Of a stretch of 10,000 nucleotides of DNA, positions 1 through 7,354 are shown one piece after another. The translations under genes were made by a program, and so were the position numbers. Below the pieces are notes generated by a model. It was not told where the DNA came from. It did no database searches and was given only the letters and a program-made list of their open reading frames with translations. Source of the stretch: Eimeria necatrix. Taxonomy: Eukaryota > Apicomplexa > Conoidasida > Eucoccidiorida > Eimeriidae. The DNA is taken from contig NW_013654340.1 of NCBI RefSeq assembly GCF_000499385.1, positions 1-10,000 on the forward strand. The letters are read 5' to 3'. The first letter of the stretch is position 1, and the number at the start of each line of letters is the position of its first letter.

Positions 1-1
1 G

Positions 2-87
<86 letters not shown>

Positions 88-217
88 TTGCTGCTGCTGC
101 TGCTGCTGCTGGTGTTGCTGCTGCTGCTGCTGCTGCTGGTGTTGCTGCTGCTGTTGTGTTGGTGTTGGTGCTGCTGCGGGCGGTGGTGCGGCTGCGCTGC
201 TGCTTTGCGTGCCAGAA

Positions 218-251
<34 letters not shown>

Positions 252-287
252 GTGAGCCGCTGCTGCTGCTGCTGCAGCTGCCGTAGG

Positions 288-323
<36 letters not shown>

Positions 324-335
324 AGCAGCACGCTG
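1..335 (+). repeat. CTG-rich low-complexity block upstream of the kinase exons
   Basis: Nearly uninterrupted CTG to about 172, with periodic GGTGTTG interruptions at about 83, 111 and 138, then CTG at 220-250 and 292-322, ending in CAGCAGCA. Long open frames here are only poly-Leu or poly-Cys shadows. Possible donor sequences GTGAGC (252) and GTAGGT (283) exist, but neither is preceded by a glycine-loop coding sequence. It is probably intron or upstream DNA. The sense strand here is CTG, whereas the exonic tracts of this locus are CAG on the sense strand. Confidence 0.8.
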
Positions 336-385
336 CGTTGCAGATCCTCGCAGACCTTCGATGCGGACTTGCTTCTTGCGCCAGA

Positions 386-407
386 ATTATTTATTTATTT
401 ATTATTT

Positions 408-459
<52 letters not shown>

Positions 460-473
460 TTTGTTTATTATTT
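386..473 (+). repeat. (TTTA)n microsatellite ahead of the first kinase exon
   Basis: About 85 bp of TTTA units with a few shortened ATT steps. It runs into TTTGCTGCAG, the acceptor at 471-480 of the first recognisable kinase exon. It serves as the T-rich 3' end of an intron whose donor was not identified. Confidence 0.9.
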
Positions 474-480
474 GCTGCAG

Positions 481-672
481 GAATATCGGGGGCGGTGCGG
501 CTGGCGGTGCAGAAGAGCAGCGGGCGGCTGGTGGCTGTCAAGACACTGCAGCTGAGCTGTCTAGACACTGCAGCAATCCGTTTGCTGTCGAACGAAGTTG
601 GGGTGTATCTACAGTTGGATCATCCGAACATAGCGAAGTTGTTGGATGTTTTTGCTGACAAGCCTTTCCTGG

Positions 673-716
<44 letters not shown>

Positions 717-1030
717 GGCGCTGCGGCGACGGCAGCAGCAGCGGGCCCAAACGGCGCGCGCAAGCTCCCGCCCCAGGCTGCTGCTGCTGCTGCGCTTGCT
801 GCTGCTGCTGCGAAGGGCGCAGCAGCAGCAGCAGCAGCAAGGCCCGCAGCGGCGCCCGCCACTGCAGCAGCAGCTGTCGGCAGGCGCCCCAGCAGCAGCA
901 GCAACAGCAGCAACAGCAGCAGCAGCAGCGACAGCAGCAGCAGCAGCAACAGCAGCTGCTGCCAGCGCCAGCTCCCCAGCACCGCCACCAGCAGCCGCAG
1001 CAGCCCCCACCCCGCTGCCCCCACCCCTAC

Positions 1031-1094
<64 letters not shown>

Positions 1095-1419
1095 TGCTGC
1101 ATTCGACTTGTAATGGAGCTTTGCACTGGAAAAGAACTTTATGAAAGACTTTTTCAAAAGAGAAAATACCCCGAAAGAGAAGCAGCAAAAGCAGCAGCAC
1201 AAATGCTAGCAGCAATTAACTACTGCCACCAGCACTCCATTTGCCACAGAGACCTCAAGTGAGTTTATTTAATTAATTTAATTTAATTAATTTAATTAAT
1301 TTAATTTAATTTAATTTAATTAATTTAATTTAATTTATTTATTTAATTCGATTTGCTGCAGGCTGGAGAATTGGGTTTATCTAGATGAACGAGAAGACGC
1401 GCCGCTCAAGCTGGTACGT

Positions 1420-1463
<44 letters not shown>

Positions 1464-1607
1464 TCAGCTGATGCTATTATTGCTGCTGCGTTTTGGCTGT
1501 GGCTGCTGCTTTGCTGTTGGCCGCACGTTTGCTGCTGCCGCTTTTTGAGTCCGCTGTTGCTGCTGCTGCTGGTGTAACTGCTGCTGCTGCTGCAGCTGCT
1601 GCTGCTG

Positions 1608-1641
<34 letters not shown>

Positions 1642-1774
1642 GCTTGCCTGCTTCCCGTTCCCCTGCTGCCGCCGCTGCTGCTGCCTTCCACCTCGCGTCC
1701 GCTGCTGCTGCCGCTTGCGCTCCCGCCGCCGCTGCTGCTCCCGCTGCCGCTGCTGCTGCTGCTGCAGAGGCTAA

Positions 1775-1810
<36 letters not shown>

Positions 1811-4624
1811 TAGATTGACTTCGGATTTAGCTGCCTCTTCAAACCCAACAACCCCATGAGGGCTATGCACGGGACAGTTTATTATGTTGCCCCCGAAGTA
1901 ATGGATGGCAAGTACAACCACCTCTGCGACGTCTGGAGCATAGGTAGGGTTTAGGGTTTAGGGTTTAGGGTTTAGGGTTTAGGGTTTAGGGTTTGGAACT
2001 TCGGGGCGGGGGCTGGGGGTGGGGGTGGGGTGTTGTGGGAGGGAGCTGCGGCTTGGGCTTTGGGTTTTCGTCTGGGGTTCGAAAGTTAGGGTTTAGGGTT
2101 TAGGGTTTAGGGTTTAGGGTTTAGGGTTTAGGGTTTGTGTTTTCAGGGGTGATTGTGTACATGCTGCTCTCTGGGACTCCTCCTTTTGGAGGCAAAACAG
2201 ATTTGGAAATAATAATTAAAATTAAAAGATGCAGTTTGACATTTGATGGTCCTGGATGGAAGGGGGTTTCTTCTCTCGCAAAGTCCTTCATTTCTGCGCT
2301 GCTCAAGTGAGGGTTTAGGGTTTAGGGTTTAGGGTTTAGGGTTTAGGGTTTAGGGTTTGGGGGTCGGGCTGGGGGTGGGGTTTAGGGAAGGGTTTCTGTT
2401 CCCGCTGCGGCCCGAAGCGAGGAAGCGCCTGGGGTTCAGGGCCTAGGGTTTAGGGTTTAGGGTTTAGGGTTTAGGGTTTAGGGTTTGGCGCAGGCGAAAC
2501 CCTCGGGAGCGGCTGACTGCAGCACAGGCGCTGCAGCACAGGTGGTTAGCAGCAACAGAAACGGAATTAAGAAGTTATCCAATTGACATTCAAGTTTTGA
2601 AAAGCATGCAGAGGTTTGCGTCTTGCACGACCATTCAACGAGCCGCCCTAGGTAGGGTTTAGGGTTTAGGGTTTAGGGTTTAGGGTTTAGGGTTTGGGGT
2701 TTGGGGTTGGGGTTTGGGGTCTGCGGGTTGGGGTTTAGGCCTTAGCTCTGGCTTGACCTTCAGGGTTTGCAAGGCAGAACAAGCAGCGAAAGGGAGCTTT
2801 TCTCTGCGTTTTAGGGTTTAGGGTTTAGGGTTTAGGGTTTAGGGTTTAGGGTTTAGGGTTTGGGGTTTGTGGCTCAGGGCTAATTGCTTTGTCTATGCCG
2901 AGCAAAGATTTAGACGAATTGGAAAAGCTGTTCTGGGCTTTAGACCAAGAGGGCACAGGAACGATCAAGGTGAGGGTTTAGGGTTTAGGGTTTAGGGTTT
3001 AGGGTTTAGGGTTTCAGGTTTAGGGTTTAGGGTTATGGCTGCTGAGTGTCTCTGCACCGATTCAGTTTGTCTTTGTTCATCAACACCCTTTACCTGTTCC
3101 TTCGCAATCGAATACTAAACCCTAAACCCTAAACCCTAAACCCTAAACCCTAAACCCTAGACGCTGATTTGGTGGTTTGCGGCAGGTCGAGGGTTTAGTG
3201 GACATATTAGTCACCAAACTCAAAATCCCAGAGGCGGAGGCGCGCAGGATTTTCCACCGCATAGACTTGACAGGTAAACCCTAAACCCTAAACCCTAAAC
3301 CCTAAACCCTAAACCCTAAAACCTAGGGAGACAAAACACAGTGCAGCGCTGGCTGTGTCGAGGACTGTTACAGGGGGCATTCTAGTCTAGGGTTTACATT
3401 TCAGAGCGAGCGTTTGGGTTCGTGGTTTAAGGGTTTAGGGTCTAGGGTTTAGGGTTTAGGGTTTAGGGTTTAGGGTTTAGGGTTTGTTTGCAGGGGACCA
3501 GGAAATAAACTACAGCGAGTTTTTGGCGGCGACGTTTCAAACCCAAGTCTCCCTGAGTCAATCCTTGATTAGAGAAGCTTTCGAGAGGTGACCAAAACCC
3601 TAAACCCTAAACCCTAAACCCTAAACCCTAAACCCTAACTCCTGTGCCAGTTCTGTTCCTAGTGCGCGCAGCAACTCCTTCTCAGTGTGCCGGATTAGCA
3701 CCACTGATCCCACAGTGTCCAGGGTTTAGGGTCCAGGGTCTAGGGTTTAGCGTCTAGGGTTTAGGGTTTAGGGTTTAGGGTTTAGGGTTTAGGGTTTAGG
3801 GTTTAGGGTTTGCGCAGGCTGGACGTGGACCACCGGGGCCAAATTAGCCTCGAAAATCTGCGGCAAATTTTGGGGGACTCTTATGGAGGGTTTTTGGCTG
3901 AAGAGATTTTGGCCCAGTGCGACATTAAGAAGAATGGAGTTATAGAGTTCGACGAGGTAAACCCTAAACCATAAACCCTAAACCCTAAACCCTAAACCCT
4001 CGACGTGGAGGGGGGTCGAGCCAGAGGCGCCTCAGCAGCGACTGACGGGCAGCAGCTCGGCCTTCTTCACACCAGCTAGCTAGCTAGCTAGCTAGCCATG
4101 GAGCTAGCTAGCCATGTAGCTAGCTGGCTGGCTAGCCATGTAGCTAGCTAGCCATGTAGCTAGTTAGCCGGGTAGCTAGCTAGCCGTGTAGCTAGCTAGC
4201 TAGCTAGCTGTGTAGCTAGCCATGTAGCTAGCTAGCTAGCTGGCTAGCTATCCGGCTAGCCACGTAGCTAGCTGGACAGCTAGCTAGCTAACCAGCCAGT
4301 TGGCTAGCTAGCTGTCTAGCTAGCTAGCTAGCTAGCCAGGCAGTTGGCTAGCTAGCTGTCTAGCTAGATAGCTAGCTAGATAGATAGCCAGGCAGTTGGC
4401 TAGCTAGCTAGCTAGCTAGCTAGCTAGCCAACTGCCTGGGTTGGGTTTCCTTGGACGCTGAGCGTTAAGGGTTTACGCTGTTATCCTGGTCTGCTGTTTA
4501 GGGTTTAGGGTTTAGGGTTTAGGGTTTGTGGTTTGCAGTTTATGGTGGCTCTTGTGGGCGCGGAAACCCTCGAGAAAGAAAATTCTTCCCTCAAATTGCC
4601 CGGGCCAGGAGAGGCTGACGTGGT

Positions 4625-4719
<95 letters not shown>

Positions 4720-4844
4720 GCAGCACTGTTAATAGTAATATTCGAAGGAGTAGTAGTGTCAGAAGTCTTAAATGCAGCAGCAGCAGCAGCAGCAATAGCA
4801 TTAGCAGAGGCAGAAGCAGCAGTAGTAGCAACAGCAGCAGTAGT

Positions 4845-4878
<34 letters not shown>

Positions 4879-5027
4879 CTAGGTGGAGGCAACTGGAGTC
4901 CCTGTTGCTCCAGCTGCTGCAGATACGTGCTGCAACAGCAGCAGCAGCAGCAGCAGCAAAAGTGGTGAAAGCTGCTGCTGCACAGCTGCTGCTGCGGCTG
5001 CAACACTATGTGCACTGTCTTCTTTCG

Positions 5028-5059
<32 letters not shown>

Positions 5060-5124
5060 CAGGTAAAGAAGGGCCCCACAGATTCAACGGAGGGGAGGAA
5101 GCAGTCCAGTAACCTCGAGCCCAT

Positions 5125-5161
<37 letters not shown>

Positions 5162-5478
5162 CAAATGCAGGAGTCCGTTAAGCAGCAGTTGCTGCGGGAA
5201 CCGCAGCTGCAGCAGCACGTACAGCAGCAGCAGCAGCACGAGGAAACGCCGCAGAAGCTGCAGCAGCCGCAGCAGCACGAGGAAATGCAGAAGCAGCTGC
5301 AGCAGCCGCAGCAGCTGCAGCAGCCGCAGCAGCTGCAGCAGCCGCAGCAGCTGCAGCACCAAACACTGCCGCCGCCGCAGCAGCAGCAGCAGCAGGAAAC
5401 ACCGCCACCGCCGCCGCAGCAGCAGCAGCAGGAAACACCGCAGCAGCTGCAGGAGCACAGTCGCAGCGATGTTGCGGA

Positions 5479-5514
<36 letters not shown>

Positions 5515-5755
5515 CACGGAAAGAGCAGCAGCAACGGCGGCAGCAGCACACTGCACAGGAACAGCAGCCGAGGTAGCTAAGCTAGCAGCCAAAGATGCAG
5601 CAGCAGCAGCAGCAGCAGATGCTGCAGCGAGTGCAGCAGCAGCAGCAGCAGCAGCAGGTTCTACACCAGCAAAGAAAGGAGGCGCAGATCCTGCAGCAGC
5701 AAATGCAGCAGCAGGAGCAGCAGGAGAATGCTGCGCCCCCATGAGGGGCCTCTGA
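481..5755 (+). CDS. Calcium-dependent protein kinase (CDPK), 11 exons, 5' incomplete
   Basis: Ca2+-regulated Ser/Thr kinase of the plant/apicomplexan CDPK family. Exons by conserved motifs and GT-AG sites: 481-1258, 1362-1413, 1814-1943, 2147-2306, 2494-2651, 2878-2969, 3186-3273, 3494-3587, 3818-3956, 4539-4622, 5063-5755. All phases match and give 822 codons plus TGA. In the visible fragment: second half of the glycine loop (GISGAVRLA) at residue 1; VAVK lysine at 21 (540-542); Ala/Ser insert 66-207; LVMELCTGKELYERL; HRDLKLEN with Asp 258; IDFG 278-281; GTVYYVAPEV; DVWSIGVIVYMLLSGTPPFG; RLTAAQALQHRWL. EF-hand loops start at 449, 484, 520 and 553. A Gln/Ala-rich tail (593-822) follows. The first exon begins with two bases of a Gly codon, so the kinase N-terminus lies upstream and was not found. 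The kinase core is secure. The last splice (4622 to 5063) and the tail are less sure; reading on from 4623 would give a poly-Ser end stopping at 5066. The CDPK subtype was not recognised. Confidence 0.9.
675..1100 (+). repeat. Coding CAG tract: 142-codon Ala/Pro/Ser insertion in the kinase N-lobe
   Basis: 426 bp, exactly 142 codons, stop-free, between DVFADKPFLE and IRLVMEL of the kinase. The first part reads as poly-Ala (GCA), the middle as mixed Ala/Pro/Gly/Arg, and the last part as poly-Ser (AGC). There is almost no GT in it, and no plausible donor or acceptor pair that would remove it, so it is best read as exon. In a normal CDPK these segments are the adjacent beta-4 and beta-5 strands. 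Confidence 0.85.
1265..1350 (+). repeat. TTTAA/TTAAT repeat in kinase intron 1259-1361
   Basis: The intron opens with GTGAGT at 1259, is almost entirely TTTAA/TTAAT units, and closes with TTTGCTGCAG at 1352-1361. The splice restores HRDLKLEN across the junction. Confidence 0.9.
1420..1812 (+). repeat. CTG-rich intron between kinase exons 2 and 3
   Basis: Intron 1414-1813 (GTACGT to TTTAG) is mostly CTG/CCG triplets. Removing it joins DAPLKL to IDFGF, exactly the expected KL-IDFG kinase sequence. Its open frames on either strand are low-complexity shadows. The sense strand is CTG, opposite to the exonic tracts. Confidence 0.88.
1946..2138 (+). repeat. TTTAGGG arrays, kinase intron 1944-2146
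   Basis: Two arrays (about 1946-1993 and 2087-2136) flank a G-rich unique stretch of about 90 bp. The donor GTAGGG is itself the first heptamer edge. The acceptor TGTTTTCAG at 2138-2146 is non-repeat. Splicing joins DVWSI to GVIVYMLLSG. Confidence 0.92.
2309..2488 (+). repeat. TTTAGGG arrays, kinase intron 2307-2493
   Basis: Arrays at about 2310-2358 and 2443-2487, with a unique GC-rich middle. Donor GTGAGG runs directly into the heptamers; acceptor GGCGCAG. Splicing joins ISALLK to RNPRERL. Confidence 0.92.
2654..2868 (+). repeat. TTTAGGG arrays, kinase intron 2652-2877
   Basis: Arrays at about 2654-2697 and 2810-2868. The unique middle (2700-2808) contains a good acceptor-like CCTTCAG at 2763 followed by an open stretch of about 44 bp, but no compatible donor. 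Donor GTAGGG; acceptor GGCTCAG. Splicing joins QRAAL-G to LIALSMPSKD. Confidence 0.9.
2972..3158 (+). repeat. Inverted heptamer arrays, kinase intron 2970-3185
   Basis: TTTAGGG units at about 2973-3034, then CCCTAAA units at about 3116-3158: complementary arms about 80 bp apart in one intron. Donor GTGAGG; acceptor TTTGCGGCAG. The intron splits the first EF-hand loop after its ninth residue. Confidence 0.9.
3275..3486 (+). repeat. Inverted heptamer arrays, kinase intron 3274-3493
   Basis: CCCTAAA units at 3276-3326, then TTTAGGG units at about 3427-3486. The donor GTAAAC is the edge of the CCCTAAA array; acceptor TTTGTTTGCAG. The intron splits the second EF-hand loop. Confidence 0.9.
3595..3811 (+). 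repeat. Inverted heptamer arrays, kinase intron 3588-3817
   Basis: CCCTAAA units at about 3595-3638 and TTTAGGG units (some mutated) at about 3718-3811, with a unique spacer of about 80 bp. Donor GTGACC; acceptor TTTGCGCAG. Splicing joins EAFER to LDVDHRGQ. Confidence 0.9.
3957..4000 (+). repeat. CCCTAAA array at the donor end of kinase intron 3957-4538
   Basis: The donor GTAAAC merges with CCCTAAA units (one mutated to CCATAAA). The rest of this 582 bp intron holds a unique stretch (4001-4073), a TAGC array, another unique stretch (4440-4497) and a short TTTAGGG array (4498-4528) before acceptor GGTTTGCAG at 4530-4538. Confidence 0.9.
4074..4439. repeat. TAGC/GCTA self-complementary tetranucleotide array in a kinase intron
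   Basis: About 365 bp dominated by TAGC, interrupted by CATG, GGCTGG and CCAGGCAGTTGG. TAGC is its own reverse complement after rotation, so both strands read alike and hairpins or cruciforms are possible. A longer unit containing CAGTTGGCTAGCTAGCT recurs near 4295, 4340 and 4393. Confidence 0.92.
4388..4439. repeat. Perfect 52-bp palindrome
   Basis: CCAGGCAGTTGG at the left and CCAACTGCCTGG at the right are exact reverse complements. They flank 28 bp of CTAG units, themselves palindromic. All 52 bases match their own reverse complement; the symmetry ends one base outside each edge. Confidence 0.95.
4498..4528 (+). repeat. Short TTTAGGG array before the EF-hand 4 to tail exon
   Basis: Four heptamer units close to the acceptor of exon 4539-4622, whose start FMVALVGAETLEKE continues the last EF-hand (VIEFDE). 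Confidence 0.9.
4627..5057 (+). repeat. CAG then CTG tracts, presumed last kinase intron (4623-5062)
   Basis: CAG/AGT-rich triplets (4627-4955) are followed by CTG tracts (4973-5057). Donor GTAAGC at 4623 and acceptor CTGCTTCAG ending at 5062 look good, and splicing keeps phase (EADV to VKKGPTDSTEG). The whole interval is also open in the upstream frame to TAA at 5064-5066, so a retained form is possible. The CAG and CTG parts are mutually complementary. Confidence 0.7.
5125..5720 (+). repeat. Coding CAG tracts: Gln- then Ala-rich kinase tail
   Basis: Reads poly-Gln with Leu/Pro/His/Glu spacers, including a near-tandem QQPQQLQQPQQL motif at about 5284-5352, then changes to poly-Ala from about 5481. 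The stop TGA is at 5753-5755. Unlike the kinase body, this part has no recognisable domain. Confidence 0.75.
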
Positions 5756-5788
5756 AATTAGGGTTTAGGGTTTAGGGTTTAGGGTTTA
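5756..5788 (+). repeat. TTTAGGG array just after the kinase stop
   Basis: Four heptamer units start about 3 bp after the stop codon, in the presumed 3' UTR. If the tail exon were spliced out, this would be another intron edge. Confidence 0.9.
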
Positions 5789-5825
5789 AGATTTGCCGAA
5801 CCCACTCGAGGGCCCCGCTGCAGAG

Positions 5826-6050
5826 TATCCCTGCAGCAGCAGCAGCAACAGTAGCAGCAGAAGCAGCAGCAGCAACAGCAGCAGCAGCAACAGCAGGCTG
5901 CCAGCAGCAATTTGTTTTGAGGGGTGCTGGGGTGTATAGGCAGCTGAGGTGTCTGTACACCTCGCCCACTCCTTCCATTTGTTTTGCTGCTGCTGCTGCT
6001 TCTCTTTTGCTTTTATACAGACACTTGTTTTCTAGAGTTCTGTGCACACT

Positions 6051-6106
<56 letters not shown>
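5826..6106. repeat. CAG...CTG inverted block with imperfect palindromic core
   Basis: CAG/CAA triplets at 5826-5896, an AT-richer core (5907-6050), then CTG at 6051-6106. The core is itself loosely palindromic around about 5946 (GGTGTA at 5931, TACACC at 5956), and both flanks carry TTTGTTTTG. Open frames on both strands are consequences of the repeats; no gene is supported. Unique sequence without features continues at 6107-6177. Confidence 0.7.
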
Positions 6107-6177
6107 AGTAAAGACGCGTCAGAAACCTTCACTGTCTTTGCCCTCCATATGGGTCGGGCGCGTTGGCCTCATAAAGC

Positions 6178-6614
6178 GGCTGGCTAGCTAGCTAGCTGGC
6201 CGCAGCTTGATAGCTAGCGAGAGCTATCTAGCTAGCCACCTGTGGCTAGCTAGCCACAGCTAGCTAGCTAGCCACAACTGACTAGCTAGCCACACGGCTA
6301 GCTGGCTAGCCAGGGCTAGATAGCTCCCGGAGCTAGCTAGCAAGCCGCAGCTGGCTAGCCACCCAGAGCTAGCTAACTAGCCACAGTTGAAAAGCCAGCC
6401 ACAGTTGGATGGACAGCCACAGCTAGCTAGCCACAGCTAGCTAACCACAGCTAGCTGGATCTAGCTGGATAGCCAGCTAGCCACATAGCTGGGTAGCTAG
6501 CTAGCCAGCCAAATAGCTAGCCAAACAGCTAGCCAGCCAAATAGCCGACACACTCTCCAAATGACCCAGCGCGCAGCCAGCTAGCCAGCTAGCTAGCCAA
6601 CTAGCTAGCCAGCT

Positions 6615-6649
<35 letters not shown>

Positions 6650-6886
6650 TAGCCAGCCAGCTAGCCAGCCAGCTAGCTATCCAGCCAGCTAGCCAGCCAG
6701 CTATTTGCCCACAGCTAGCTGTTCGTAAGCAGCTAGCTAGGACGCTGCGCTAGCCTCGGGCCAGCTAGATGGGGGCTGACTGCAACTCCAGCAAATAGCT
6801 AGCTAGCTAGCTAGCTAGCTAGCTGAGTAGCTAGCTAGCTGGCTAGCTAGCTAGCTGGCTAGCTAGCTGGCCAGCCAGCTAGCTAC
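6178..6886. repeat. TAGC/AGCC array in the convergent intergenic spacer
   Basis: About 700 bp of degenerate TAGC with recurring CCACAGCTAGCTAGC units (6220-6470), a pure AGCC stretch (about 6609-6650) and a short unique island (about 6543-6575). It is the same family as the array in the kinase intron at 4074-4439. No open frame of interest on either strand. Confidence 0.92.
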
Positions 6887-6904
6887 ATGGCTGGACTGCC
6901 GCCG

Positions 6905-6969
6905 TTAGAGCTCTTCTCCCTCCTCGTCTTCTATTTCTGCTAGGCGCTGCTGACTCGATGACAAAGCCT

Positions 6970-7037
<68 letters not shown>

Positions 7038-7125
7038 TGCAGCAGCAGCACTTGCAGCTGCGAGCTAGCGCGGGATAGGGCGCCGCGAAGAACAGCAACA
7101 GCAGGAGTGCTATCGCAGCAGAAGT

Positions 7126-7170
<45 letters not shown>

Positions 7171-7239
7171 TACAGAGGCAGCAGCAGCTGCAGCAGCGAC
7201 GCAGTGACAGGAGCAGCAGTAGCATCAACAGCAGGAGCT

Positions 7240-7272
<33 letters not shown>

Positions 7273-7292
7273 AAACGTACAGCGCCGCTAAT
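6905..7292 (-). other. Possible minus-strand terminal exon with acidic C-terminus (weak)
   Basis: Open on the minus strand from an acceptor-like TTCTTAG (AG at 7294-7293) to a stop at 6905-6907. Most of it is poly-Leu/Cys from CTG, but it ends in non-repetitive QALSSSQQRLAEIEDEEGEEL, which looks protein-like. Against it: the sense strand would be CTG, unlike every convincing exon here, and no upstream exon is proven. It could be a last exon of the carrier gene or chance. Confidence 0.25.
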
Positions 7293-7334
7293 TGCTAAGA
7301 AGATGCAGCAAACGCCGAATTGGAGTATCAAAGG
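7170..7334 (-). other. Alternative candidate last exon of the carrier gene (weak)
   Basis: After an acceptor-like TGCGCGCAG the minus strand reads PLILQFGVCCIFLAISGAV, a hydrophobic stretch, followed by poly-Ala and a stop at 7170-7172. It could supply a last membrane helix if exon 7521 used a donor at GTTCGC (about 7467). That donor is poor, and this frame excludes the 6905-7292 candidate. Confidence 0.2.
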
Positions 7335-7354
7335 CTGCGCGCAGACCCCCTCAC

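Noticed and set aside
1..255. Long poly-Leu open frame at the window start
   Set aside because: Pure product of CTG repeats with no non-repetitive protein sequence; it does not connect in phase to the kinase exon.
609..1202. Minus-strand open frames opposite the kinase insert
   Set aside because: Antisense shadows of CAG repeats inside a well-supported plus-strand exon.
1406..1921. Minus-strand Ser/Ala-rich frame across the CTG intron
   Set aside because: Overlaps the DFG-APE exon antisense; it is a translation of triplets without recognisable domains.
5059..5742. Minus-strand Cys/Gly/Ala-rich open frames opposite the kinase tail
   Set aside because: Repeat shadows; no domain and no splice support on that strand.
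7155..7172. Repeats as a CRISPR array
   Set aside because: Triplet, tetramer and heptamer repeats have no spacer organisation, and the window is eukaryotic.
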